Below, piece by piece: positions 7,148 through 14,845 of a stretch of 64,000 nucleotides of DNA. The notes beneath the pieces were generated by a model. The model was given only the letters and a program-made list of their open reading frames with translations, was not told where the DNA came from and searched no databases. Source of the DNA: UBA11606 sp964504305 (lineage in GTDB: Bacteria; Actinomycetota; Acidimicrobiia; Acidimicrobiales; Aldehydirespiratoraceae); NCBI GenBank assembly GCA_964504305.1, contig CAZDEB010000001.1, positions 1 through 64,000 on the forward strand, given 5' to 3'. Position 1 is the stretch's first letter. Each line of letters begins with the position of its first letter. A program made the position numbers and the translations under genes.

Positions 7148-7671
7148 CTATGTCTCGGCGAGAAGGTCTGAAGTGAGGGCTGTCATGAAGGCGGCGATCG
7201 TGGTTGGGTCGGCGCCCGGTCCTGCCGCGCGGATGGCCATCTCGACTCCAACCGCGTTAGCGCGGCCGAACAGAGGGGCGAGTTGCGTGGTTGCTTCGTC
7301 GGTGACCCCTGCGCTGAGGTCATGCGCTCGGAGTTGATCGAGGTGCTGAATGAGGTCAGCGGTCGCGGTGGCCTGAAGGATTCGGAGTACGTCGAGGGCA
7401 TCTTTGTCTCGAACCCGGTCACCGTCTCTTGTGCGTTCGGCGATCTTGTGGATCTTGGCGACCAGGAGCGCTCGGTTCCGGCGAAGAGCATCGTGACGTT
7501 TCGGGTGTCGGTCGGATCCAACGCGTCGACCCTCGTCAGCTGACGATCGACGAGCGTGGCTTCGAGACCCTTGGCTCGCCGGGCGACTCGTTTTCCGTCT
7601 CCTTCATCCACTCCAGTTGGCTCGGGGCCACGGACCGCGCACCGTCGCATATGGTTTAGGCGGCGATGCAC
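7148..7671 (-). pseudogene. Frameshifted, 5'-truncated nucleotidyltransferase-like (AbiEii-type) remnant
   Basis: The minus strand from about 7480 down to the stop at 7148 encodes a clean protein-like sequence without any ATG, GTG or TTG start: RALLVAKIHKIAERTRD, then DKDALDVLRIL and PTTIAAFMTALTSDLLAE at the C-terminus. The matching N-terminal part lies in another minus frame ending near 7475 (RRAKGLEATLVDRQL, DALDPTDTRN, VTMLFAG). Joining the frames near 7471-7480 gives the usual order of a family of actinobacterial nucleotidyltransferase-fold proteins related to AbiEii-type toxins ('aLlVAKlHKi-er---kDkDAlDv-Rll'). One extra base and loss of the N-terminal third make it a pseudogene. Family assignment is from memory of the motif. 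Confidence 0.5.
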
Positions 7672-7784
7672 TGAGCCCGATCGGTGCTGGACGCCCGAGG
7701 AGGTCGCAGCGGTGGCAAGTAGCAGTGGCAGGTAGCGGTCGAGGAGGTTAGTATCGGACCGAACAGTCCAAAAAGGAGTGCGTT

Positions 7785-8774
7785 ATGACCGAAACGGCAA
7801 ACCAAAAGCACACGGCCTTGGTTACAGGAGCAAACTCGGGTCTCGGATTTGAGGCGGCGCGGCAGCTCGCGGAGCTGGGTTATGACTCGGTTGTGTTGGC
7901 GTGTCGTACTCAGGCCAAGGCCGATCAGGCGCGGGCCGAGCTGGTCGAGGCAACCGGGGTCGACCCGTTCTCTACGCTCGAGGTCGATGTTGCCGCGCTC
8001 GGGTCGTCGCGTGACGGCGCAGCCGAGCTGGTTCGCAGGGCGATGGCCTTCGACTCGGTGCTGCTCAACGCCGGCATGGTGCCGAGCAGTCTCGATCGCA
8101 CTGGTGATGGCATCGAGATGTGTTTTGCGGCGTCGCTGGTGGGCCATCACATAATTGCCAATGAGTTGCTTGATGCCGGGTTGGTCAACGACGGCGGCGT
8201 GGTCGTGTTGGTGGGGTCCGAGGCTGCCAACGACGATCTTCCCAAGGCAATGGGCATGAGCGTGTACGACTTCGTCAACGGCGAACCGTCGGACTTTGGG
8301 GCCACGCCGCAAGAAGCGATGGAGAACTTCGCGAGAGCGCAGAACGGGCCCAAGTTCGACGGCAACCGTCAATACTCCTCCACCAAGGCCTTCTCGGCAT
8401 GGTGGTCGGCAGCAATGGCTCGTCGCCACCCCGATGGCGTGCGTTTCAACACCGTGTCGCCGGGGGCGAACATGGGCACCAACGCGGCCCGTCACGCAAC
8501 CGGGGCTTTCAAACTCATGGTCGGTTTCATGCGACGCTTCGGGAAGTTGCTGCGGATGGATCAGCCCATCGAGCAGGGAGCGGGCCGCTACATCGACGTG
8601 CTTCATGGCACGAACGGCCCATACCAAAACGGCGGCACGTACACGTCTCGACCAAAGAAGATGGTGGGTCCGCTCGCATTGTCTGATCCGGCGCACTTGG
8701 TCGCAGTCGACCGCCAGGACCATGCCCTAGCGGTGCTCGACAAGCTCACCGGCCAAAACATCGAGGCGTCATGA
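7785..8774 (+). CDS. Short-chain dehydrogenase/reductase (SDR)
   Basis: A 329-residue NAD(P)H-dependent oxidoreductase. The nucleotide-binding motif is TGANSGLG near residue 15, NAG is present (LLNAGMVP), and the catalytic Tyr-Lys pair appears as YSSTKAF. It is longer than the usual 250-residue SDR and resembles the retinol-dehydrogenase-like extended group with a C-terminal helical extension. A good AAGGAG site precedes ATG 7785. The stop overlaps the ATG of a DUF427 gene. An imperfect GGAC-N6-GTCC repeat at 7756-7769 is in the promoter region. Substrate unknown. Confidence 0.88.
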   Translation: MTETANQKHTALVTGANSGLGFEAARQLAELGYDSVVLACRTQAKADQARAELVEATGVDPFSTLEVDVAALGSSRDGAAELVRRAMAFDSVLLNAGMVPSSLDRTGDGIEMCFAASLVGHHIIANELLDAGLVNDGGVVVLVGSEAANDDLPKAMGMSVYDFVNGEPSDFGATPQEAMENFARAQNGPKFDGNRQYSSTKAFSAWWSAAMARRHPDGVRFNTVSPGANMGTNAARHATGAFKLMVGFMRRFGKLLRMDQPIEQGAGRYIDVLHGTNGPYQNGGTYTSRPKKMVGPLALSDPAHLVAVDRQDHALAVLDKLTGQNIEAS

Positions 8775-9169
8775 GGCCCGAAGACGTCACCCTTGTCCGA
8801 AACGCCATTCACAATCCGTCAGATCCGCGGCACTTCATGCGGGTGGTGCCCGCCGACGGCGAGCTCACGGCAACGGTAGGGGGCATAACAGTGGCGCGAT
8901 CGGCTGAAGCGCTCGTGGTCAAAGAGGTTGGTCGGGACCTTTACGACCATGTGACCTACTTCCCGCGAGCTGATGTCGATTTTGATGTGTTGGTTGCGAT
9001 CGACAAGACAACGCATTGCCCGCTCAAGGGCGATACCGAGTACTTTGACATTGTTGTGAATAGCGAACGAATCCCCGAGGCCGCTTGGTCCTACGTCGAC
9101 ACCATCGACGAGGCCTCTGAGCTCCTTGGCCTTGTTGCGTTCGACGCCACGAAGGTTGTGGTCAGGTAG
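8771..9169 (+). CDS. DUF427 family protein
   Basis: A 132-residue protein of the DUF427 family. The family core is visible: GGITVARSAEALVV, the YFPRADVDFDVL strand, THCPLKGDTEYF, and AAWSYVDTIDEA followed by G-VAFDATKV. The enzymatic role of this beta-rich family is not established. It begins inside the stop of the SDR gene (ATGA), so the two are coupled and probably act on related substrates. Confidence 0.88.
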   Translation: MRPEDVTLVRNAIHNPSDPRHFMRVVPADGELTATVGGITVARSAEALVVKEVGRDLYDHVTYFPRADVDFDVLVAIDKTTHCPLKGDTEYFDIVVNSERIPEAAWSYVDTIDEASELLGLVAFDATKVVVR

Positions 9170-9335
9170 GCGCCGAGGGGCACTTGGTCTGTCTCCCCAC
9201 TAGTCGAGGGTCGGCCGAACAGTGACTAGCCGGGGTCTTGACAGAGACGTGTGTTACTTCTGCCCATACCGAGATGGCGCGTGCGGCAGTCAACGACGTT
9301 GAACCGCGAACGGGTGTTGCCCCGTAGTAAGCACC

Positions 9336-9695
9336 ATGCAACTGAATTCCCTGAAGAAGCAATATCCAACGCTTGTCGTTGCGTTGATGGTCTCGAGCCT
9401 CGTGGTGGCCTGCTCGTCTGATAGCGGCGAAGCATCGACAGCGGGAGCACCGGCGGACATCGAGATCAAAGACTTTAGTTTCGGCGAACAGGTCGAAGTG
9501 GCCGTGGGCACGCTCGTGAGCGTCACGAACCGCGACGCTACCGGTCACACTTGGACGTCGGCCGACGACGCTTTCGACTCCGGCTTTCTTAACCCGGGGG
9601 ACATGTACGAGATCGTTCTCGAGTCGTCCGGTTCGTTTGACTTTTTCTGCAGGATCCACCCGTCGATGACCGGAACGATTGCCGTCAACGGCTAA
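9336..9695 (+). CDS. Cupredoxin-domain lipoprotein (blue copper)
   Basis: Exported copper protein of 119 residues. A signal sequence ends in the lipobox VVACSS, so it is probably lipid-anchored outside the membrane. The mature part is a plastocyanin-like cupredoxin: first His ligand in GHTWTS, then Cys, His and Met in FFCRIHPSMTG. A role in extracytoplasmic electron transfer is likely. It sits between a DUF427 gene and another lipoprotein gene; direct repeats of the word CGAACTGT lie after the stop. Confidence 0.88.
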   Translation: MQLNSLKKQYPTLVVALMVSSLVVACSSDSGEASTAGAPADIEIKDFSFGEQVEVAVGTLVSVTNRDATGHTWTSADDAFDSGFLNPGDMYEIVLESSGSFDFFCRIHPSMTGTIAVNG

Positions 9696-9785
9696 CGGAA
9701 AAATCTGTCGGAACTGTTGAACCGAACTGTCGACCATTCACGTATTAGGAGCCAGAAGCTCAAATGAGCACCTGAGGAGGATGAA

Positions 9786-10298
9786 ATGCGGAAATCGATG
9801 CGAGGGATAGCGGCAGTGCTTGCCGTATTGGCGTTGCTGGCCTCGGCCTGCGGCGACGACGCCGAACCCGAGGCCGCTGGAGACGCAACCGCGAACGATG
9901 AGGCTCCCGACGAAATGGCTGATGACGAGATGAGCGACGTTGCGATGGCGCCGGCGAGTGTTGTTGCCGAGGCTCAGGATTCCGATGGGACGTCGGTGGT
10001 TGTTGCGTCTGTGACGTTGCCTTCTGCGGGGTTCATCGTGGTGCATGGTGATGGTGGTGGTTCGCCGGGTGCGGTGATTGGTCATAGTGCGTTGTTGCCG
10101 GCTGGTGAGTCGGTGGACGTGGTGATCGTGTTGGACGAGCCGTTGGCTGGGTCTGGTGTGGTTTTCCCGATGGCTCACATCGATGTTGATGGTGATGGTG
10201 CGTATGGGTTCTTCCCGCCTGATGACACCACTGATGCGCCAGCGTTGACCGAGTCCGGTGACGTCGCTGTTGTCCCCGCTGAGATCACGATCAGCTGA
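9786..10298 (+). CDS. Lipoprotein with DUF7282-like domain
   Basis: A 170-residue lipoprotein: signal peptide ending LASACGDD (lipobox LASAC), an acidic Glu/Asp/Ala linker with Met-containing DEM repeats (about residues 27-55), then a beta-domain with VVVASVTLPSAGFIVVHGDG, GAVIGHSALLPAGE, DVVIVLDEPL and FPMAHIDVDGDGAYGF. This pattern matches the DUF7282 family known from haloarchaea and actinobacteria. Function unknown; the Met/acidic linker and the neighbouring cupredoxin make a metal link conceivable. A strong GAGGAGG ribosome site precedes ATG 9786. It lies immediately upstream of an ECF sigma operon and may be a target of it. Confidence 0.75.
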   Translation: MRKSMRGIAAVLAVLALLASACGDDAEPEAAGDATANDEAPDEMADDEMSDVAMAPASVVAEAQDSDGTSVVVASVTLPSAGFIVVHGDGGGSPGAVIGHSALLPAGESVDVVIVLDEPLAGSGVVFPMAHIDVDGDGAYGFFPPDDTTDAPALTESGDVAVVPAEITIS

Positions 10299-10329
10299 TC
10301 CCCCGCAACGATCAGCTGATCCCCTGCAA
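10288..10329. repeat. 21-bp tandem repeat carrying GATCAGCTGATC palindromes
   Basis: Two adjacent 21-base units (10288-10308, 10309-10329) differ at one position and each contain the 12-base palindrome GATCAGCTGATC. The first overlaps the stop codon of the lipoprotein gene. They sit directly before a strong hairpin and the sigma gene, so they could be regulator sites or part of the termination region. Confidence 0.6.
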
Positions 10330-10330
10330 C

Positions 10331-10367
10331 GGATCGGGGCGGCCGGATACGCTGGCCGCCCCGATCC
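10331..10367. terminator. Strong hairpin (14-bp stem) between lipoprotein and sigma genes
   Basis: GGATCGGGGCGGCC and its exact complement flank a 9-base loop. There is no T-run after it, so it is not a canonical intrinsic terminator, although actinobacterial terminators often lack one. It ends 16 bases before the ATG of the sigma gene, so it may instead be a 5' leader structure. Confidence 0.55.
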
Positions 10368-10383
10368 GGTCATCGATCAAACC

Positions 10384-10899
10384 ATGCATGTCGCCGACAT
10401 AAAGCCGATCATCGACAATTTGAGTCGCGACCATTCGGTTGCGCTTTTGGGTTGGGCCCGAGGACGTTTCGCGGACCCTCGCGATGCTGAAGAGGTTGTG
10501 GCTGAAACGCTCGCTCGGGCGTGGCGGCGATATGACCAGTACGACCCATCACGGGGCTCACAACGGGCCTGGATGTTTGGTATCGCACGAAATGCCGCGG
10601 TCGATCACCATCGTCGAGGCCACCGCCACCTGCGCTCGGTGCCGACGGGTGAACCCGTCGAGGTGGCGATTGACGATGTCGAACTCGAGCGGGTCGTCGA
10701 AGCATCTCATCTTCGTGACGCCCTGGACCGCTTGAGTGAGGAACACCGCTCTGCGGTGGTGGAGGCGTACTACAACGGGCGCAGCACCCAACAGATCGCG
10801 GCGGCGCAGGGTCTACCGGCCGGTACCGTAAAGTCTCGGTTGTTCTACGCGTTGAAGGCCATGCGAAGCCATCTCGAGGAACAGGGAGTCCTCCAGTGA
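10384..10899 (+). CDS. ECF RNA polymerase sigma factor (SigK-like)
   Basis: A 171-residue sigma-70 family ECF factor. Region 2 is seen at about residues 15-80 (LLGWARGRFADPRDAEEVVAETLARAWRRYDQYDP, then RAWMFGIARNAAVDHHRR), and region 4 at about 115-165 (LRDALDRLSEEHRSAVVEAYYNG, QQIAAAQGLPAGTVKSRLFYAL). ATG 10384 is chosen because the upstream in-frame codons are low-complexity and overlap the hairpin. The stop overlaps the anti-sigma start (GTGA), the standard coupling. It probably directs extracytoplasmic-stress genes, perhaps the adjacent lipoproteins. Confidence 0.9.
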   Translation: MHVADIKPIIDNLSRDHSVALLGWARGRFADPRDAEEVVAETLARAWRRYDQYDPSRGSQRAWMFGIARNAAVDHHRRGHRHLRSVPTGEPVEVAIDDVELERVVEASHLRDALDRLSEEHRSAVVEAYYNGRSTQQIAAAQGLPAGTVKSRLFYALKAMRSHLEEQGVLQ

Positions 10900-11549
10900 G
10901 CCACGATCACTCCACTCTCAAACAATGGGCCGCGGCTTACGTCTTGGGAGCGCTGGAGCCTGTCGAACGCGCTGAGTTCGAACGCCACCTCAACGCTTGT
11001 GCTTCATGTCAGGCCGAAGTCAGTGGACTGGCCGGGTTGCCGAGTTTGCTTGCCAGAGCCGCCCCTGATCGGGTTGACGATCAGGCCGCCGTTGATCGAT
11101 TGACCGAGCGGGCCACTACTCTTGTTCAGCGAGATTTCGTTCGCCAACAAGCCGCGGGGCGTCGTTGGAAGTACAGCGCGCTTGGCTTGGTGGCTGCGAC
11201 GGTCGTGCTCCTGGTGGCCCTCGCGTCGACCGTGATGAGCGGCCGAACCGAAGATGGCGGTAGGTCCGTTGCGCTCGAGCCGGGGGCCGCTTCGGGAACG
11301 GTTCACGTCGACGATCGCCCTTGGGGTACCGAGATCTCCCTTGAGCTGCAAGGACTCGAACACCGTTCCGAATATTACCTGTGGGCCATCGGCAGCGACG
11401 GATCCTGGAGTGCTGCCGCGACGTGGGCATCGACGCCTGGAGGTGTTGCAATACTGACCGGGGCGACCTCGATGCCGCTTGATGAACTCGATCAAGTGCT
11501 GGTGACATCGGCTGACCGCGCCGACATACTCGCGGTTGCCAAACCGTAG
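10896..11549 (+). CDS. Zinc-finger anti-sigma factor (RskA-like)
   Basis: A 217-residue single-pass membrane anti-sigma factor. The N-terminal cytoplasmic domain carries the zinc-binding H-x3-C-x2-C motif (His31, Cys35, Cys38), followed by a transmembrane helix at about 93-112 and an extracytoplasmic RskA-type C-terminal domain (EPGAASGTVHVDDRPWGTEI, then YYLWAIGSDGSW). It should hold the coupled ECF sigma factor inactive until membrane proteolysis. GTG start within the sigma stop codon. Confidence 0.9.
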   Translation: MSHDHSTLKQWAAAYVLGALEPVERAEFERHLNACASCQAEVSGLAGLPSLLARAAPDRVDDQAAVDRLTERATTLVQRDFVRQQAAGRRWKYSALGLVAATVVLLVALASTVMSGRTEDGGRSVALEPGAASGTVHVDDRPWGTEISLELQGLEHRSEYYLWAIGSDGSWSAAATWASTPGGVAILTGATSMPLDELDQVLVTSADRADILAVAKP

Positions 11550-11708
11550 CCAAGCGGCGAAGAAGCCTTGATGCGAGCCAGCTCGGACGAGGCCACCAGT
11601 ATTGCTCGAAGTGAACGTTCCGGTCCGCCGCGCGCGCTTGGGAATCGCAGAGAAGGTCGCTGGGGGCTGATAAGCCGGGGCGGACTGAACGAACGACTTT
11701 GTAAGGAT

Positions 11709-12878
11709 ATGGCCACCATCACCATGAACTCCGATACCGACCGCGCCGAGCAAGCGTCCATCCGTACCGTTGCCGTGCTCGGGCTGGGCAAGGTCGGCCT
11801 GCTCGCTGCGGAGTTGCTCCACGACGCAGGATTTGTGGTTGTTGGTCACGATCAGCGCACACCGACCTCCGATCACCAGTTTGAGGTTCGAGGCACCGAT
11901 AGCGCTGATGCCGCCGCGCTTCGAACCGAGCTGGCCACCGTCGACGCGGTGCTGTCTTGCTTGCCTTATCACCTCAACGTCGGCGTTGCCGAAATCGCCC
12001 ACGAACTCGGCGTGCACTACTTCGACCTCACCGAGGACGTGCCGACGACCCAACGCATCCGCGAACTAGCCGACGATGCGACCGTGGTCATGGCCCCTCA
12101 GTGTGGGTTGGCGCCCGGATTTGTTGGCATCGTTGCTGGTTCCCAGATCGAGAAGTTCGACCGGTGTCGATCGGTTCGGATGCGGGTCGGAGCGTTGCCG
12201 CAGCACCCCACCGGGTTGATGGGTTACGCCTTCAACTGGTCGCCGGCGGGGGTGGTAAACGAGTACCTCAACGACTGCGAAGTCATCGAAGAAGGGGTAC
12301 GAAAATGGGTGTCGCCGATGGAGTGGCACGAGACGATCTACGTCGAAGGAACGCAGCTTGAGGCCTTCACCACGTCGGGAGGGTTGGGCACGATGTGTGA
12401 GACCTATCTTGGTCGAGTCGACAACATCGACTACAAGACGATGCGCTACCCCGGCCACATGGAACTCATGAATTTCTTCTTCCACGAGTTGCTGATGCGC
12501 GAGCGCCGAGAACTGGCCGGCGAGATTCTGACCAACGCCAAACCCCCGGTCGACGAAGACGTCGTCTACGTGCACATTTCTTCTGAAGGTACGGTTTCCG
12601 AAGGTACGGTTTCCGAAGGCACGGTTTCTGAAGGTAGGGCCGGCGGCCGTCTGATCCGCAAGGAGTATGTGCGGGCGTTCACGTCGAGAGAAGTTGTCGG
12701 CCAACACCGCACCGCCATCGCGTGGACCACGGCGGGATCGGTGGTGGCGGTGATCGAGATGGTCAGCAAAGGTTTGCTTGCTCAGCAGGGATTCCTGAAG
12801 CAAGAAGACATCGACCTTGATGCTTTCCTTTCGACCTCCACTGGTCGGCTCTACGAAACCGCCGACTCGCCGCGGTGA
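11709..12878 (+). CDS. Saccharopine dehydrogenase-like protein
   Basis: A 389-residue oxidoreductase with a Rossmann N-terminus (VAVLGLGKVGLLAAELL) and segments typical of the saccharopine dehydrogenase/Lys9 family (SCLPYHLNVGVAEIAHELGVHYFDLTED, APQCGLAPGFVG, TTSGGLGTMCETY, and the C-terminal TRIAWTT-like AIAWTTAGSVVAV). ATG 11709 follows AAGGA very closely; ATG 11724 is also possible. An unusual in-frame repeat of SEGTV units interrupts the sequence around residues 292-311, just before the conserved RKEYVRAF segment. The true substrate is uncertain since this family includes several amino-acid dehydrogenases. Its stop overlaps the nucleotidyltransferase gene start, so the two are co-expressed. 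Confidence 0.82.
   Translation: MATITMNSDTDRAEQASIRTVAVLGLGKVGLLAAELLHDAGFVVVGHDQRTPTSDHQFEVRGTDSADAAALRTELATVDAVLSCLPYHLNVGVAEIAHELGVHYFDLTEDVPTTQRIRELADDATVVMAPQCGLAPGFVGIVAGSQIEKFDRCRSVRMRVGALPQHPTGLMGYAFNWSPAGVVNEYLNDCEVIEEGVRKWVSPMEWHETIYVEGTQLEAFTTSGGLGTMCETYLGRVDNIDYKTMRYPGHMELMNFFFHELLMRERRELAGEILTNAKPPVDEDVVYVHISSEGTVSEGTVSEGTVSEGRAGGRLIRKEYVRAFTSREVVGQHRTAIAWTTAGSVVAVIEMVSKGLLAQQGFLKQEDIDLDAFLSTSTGRLYETADSPR
12582..12641. repeat. 15-bp in-frame tandem repeat (SEGTV units)
   Basis: Units start at 12582, 12597 and 12612, each encoding Ser-Glu-Gly-Thr-Val, followed by a degenerate fourth unit at 12627 (Ser-Glu-Gly-Arg-Ala). The three full units differ only at synonymous third positions. 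The repeat lies within the saccharopine-dehydrogenase-like gene and keeps the frame. Confidence 0.9.
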
Positions 12879-13960
12879 ACCGATTCATGCCTCAGTTGAG
12901 TCGCGAAGAACTGTGGTCCGTAGTCGATCCGCGACTCACCGATCCCGGGGTCGTAGCGGTGATGGAGCAGATTTTCGAGCTGGTTCGTACCGGGTGGCAG
13001 GGCGATGCAAGTATCGATCTGCGGGCCCCGCTGATGCGGCGCTACCTGTCGGATCATCGGCTGTGGCTACTCCTGCCGGTCGACGCCGTTCGTCCGCTGG
13101 TACAGCCCGAGGTGAAGCATCGCCAGGTTGCGATCTTGGCTACTCAGATGCGGCTGCGATCGGTGGCCACCGACGTCCTCGACCATTTTGAATCGGAAGC
13201 CATCGACAGCCGCGTGCTGAAGGGCCTGGCGACCGGCGAACTCGACTACCCCAACCCGCTGCTGCGACACACCGGCGATGTCGACTTGGCGGTGAGACCT
13301 GAGCGCCTCGACGACGCTGTTCGTGTCCTGCACGCTCACGGCTATAAGGACCATTACGAACGGTTCTCTCCCTACCTGCGCTACGGCTCGACTCTCAAAG
13401 CCCCGAACGGAGCCGAGATCGATCTTCACACTCGGTTGTCGCGGCGAAGTCCCGTGACTGACCGATTGTTTCAAGATCCCGGGTCGGCGTTATCACTTCT
13501 TCCCGGCAAGGCGTTGTGTTCCGCTCACCGGCTGGTGCACGCCAGCGGTCACTTCCTCATTTCGCCCCCTGGGACTCGTCGTTTGTCGGGGTTGCTCGAT
13601 GTGACCCGAATCCACGGGCGTGACGATCTCGACCTTGACGAAGCCCGCCGTTTTTCGGCCGCGCTCGGGATCGAGTCGCTGGTGGGGGCTGGTCTGATGG
13701 TTGAGGCCATGCTGAGTAAGCGCACCGACGTAATCGAGAAGCTCGATAACTGGAAGGAGCCCGATTGGCTCGAACGCAACACCCGTCTGGTCCCCGAACG
13801 ACGGTTACTGCTTGACCACTTCGGACGATATAGAGAGGTGCCGCGCGGCCAACGATTGCGCTACCTGCCAGCGTGGCTGTTGCCATCGCGGAGCCAGCGC
13901 CAGCTCCTCACAAACTCGGTTCGCAAGACCGCGGCCCGCGCGCTGCGAAGAACGCGATGA
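12875..13960 (+). CDS. Nucleotidyltransferase family protein (NTP_transf_5 type)
   Basis: A 361-residue protein of the uncharacterised nucleotidyltransferase family found in peptide-modification clusters. The core includes RVLKGLATGELDYPNPLLRHTGDVDLAVRPERLDDAVRVLHAHGY, where TGDVDLAV supplies the Asp-x-Asp metal ligands, and EIDLHTRL provides the third acidic strand. GTG start overlaps the stop of the upstream dehydrogenase. It converges with the glycosyltransferase operon. In other bacteria this family accompanies HprK-like kinases and PqqD-domain peptides, both encoded a few kb away here, so it may act on the same substrate; that is inference. Confidence 0.8.
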   Translation: MNRFMPQLSREELWSVVDPRLTDPGVVAVMEQIFELVRTGWQGDASIDLRAPLMRRYLSDHRLWLLLPVDAVRPLVQPEVKHRQVAILATQMRLRSVATDVLDHFESEAIDSRVLKGLATGELDYPNPLLRHTGDVDLAVRPERLDDAVRVLHAHGYKDHYERFSPYLRYGSTLKAPNGAEIDLHTRLSRRSPVTDRLFQDPGSALSLLPGKALCSAHRLVHASGHFLISPPGTRRLSGLLDVTRIHGRDDLDLDEARRFSAALGIESLVGAGLMVEAMLSKRTDVIEKLDNWKEPDWLERNTRLVPERRLLLDHFGRYREVPRGQRLRYLPAWLLPSRSQRQLLTNSVRKTAARALRRTR

Positions 13961-13987
13961 TGCTCGCCGTGGCGTCGATCCAGCGCC

Positions 13988-14845
13988 TTACGAACCGGCC
14001 TGGTGAGCGGCCCGCCGCAGGCTTGCGAATCGTTTCAACATCACCAACAGGTCCGAGCAGTATGCAAGCGCCGCGTCGTCGGGGTCGACATCGATTTCGT
14101 CCCAAGGCGAGTAGGCCTGTTTGTACCAAAGCTGGCCACCGTTGGAGTCGAGCACCGGTTGGCAGTAATGAATGATCGGTGCGCCAGCGACGACCTCGTC
14201 GGGCCAAGACATCCAGGCGGCGAGGGACTCGAGCTCACAAGTGATCTCGTACTCGGCAAGCACGACCGTCAGCGCGACCATGTCGCTCTCCCACGCACCG
14301 GTGTTCTTGCGTATCTGGGCTGTGACATCTACCCAGCGTGCGATGATGCGCCGCAGGTCTGACGTGTGGATCAATAGCGGCCAAGTCACGTTTTGCACGC
14401 GGGCAGAGATGCCCGGCGTGATGGAGTCGGCGGCTTCGGCCCACATGCCGGCTGCGTGAAAGTCCCACCAAAACTGTCCGACGGGACGTCCGGGTTCGAC
14501 ATGTCGAACGAGCGGCGCCCGAAACACAAAATCGCAATCGAGGATCAGGACGGTGCCAACGGGCCGTTCGCGTTCGAGCCACTCGTTGAGTGAGTGCAAA
14601 CGATTCATGCCCGTGTAATCGCTGTCGAGCCGTGGATGGGAATTGGTTGCCGAGGTGCGCACAACGCGAGCGGTGCGGTGCCTCGGAAGTTCTTCACCGC
14701 TTGGGGTGCCGACCAAGCGCACCAACTCGCCCGGCATTGCCGACCTCAGCCAGGTGTGCTCCAGGAATTCTGTTTGCCAGGTGCCGTAAGGGTTCGTGTC
14801 GGTGCACACGACCGAGTAGAGCGGCCCGTGGGGATCGTCGATCAT
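13988..14845 (-). CDS. Glycosyltransferase resembling hydroxyproline O-arabinosyltransferase (HPAT/SGT-like)
   Basis: A 285-residue cytoplasmic protein, last gene of the minus-strand operon, starting in the stop of the O-fucosyltransferase-like gene (ATGA). Features resembling plant HPAT (GT95) and peptidyl-serine galactosyltransferase (GT96): YGTWQTEFLEHTW near the N-terminus, the MNRLHSLNEWL helix, a DxD metal site in LILDCDFVFRAPL (residues 103-105), SDMVAL at 187-192, IIHYCQP at 225-230 and a late NGGQLWYKQAY. Those families add arabinose to hydroxyproline or galactose to serine. No signal peptide or membrane helix is visible. Sugar donor and acceptor are inferred; a generic GT-A fold enzyme is the safe description. 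Confidence 0.65.
   Translation of the reverse strand: MIDDPHGPLYSVVCTDTNPYGTWQTEFLEHTWLRSAMPGELVRLVGTPSGEELPRHRTARVVRTSATNSHPRLDSDYTGMNRLHSLNEWLERERPVGTVLILDCDFVFRAPLVRHVEPGRPVGQFWWDFHAAGMWAEAADSITPGISARVQNVTWPLLIHTSDLRRIIARWVDVTAQIRKNTGAWESDMVALTVVLAEYEITCELESLAAWMSWPDEVVAGAPIIHYCQPVLDSNGGQLWYKQAYSPWDEIDVDPDDAALAYCSDLLVMLKRFASLRRAAHQAGS

Noticed and set aside
6904..7337. Overlapping plus-strand frames at 6904-7176 and 6945-7337 as two small intact genes
   Set aside because: Neither reads as a coherent protein alone; pieces of each match one DUF542-like sequence, so I annotated a possible frameshifted remnant instead.
7756..9732. Recurring word CCGAAC(A/T)GT near 7759, 9215 and 9709-9732 as a regulon motif
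   Set aside because: Only three or four copies, not symmetric and at varying distances from genes; too weak without a genome-wide count.
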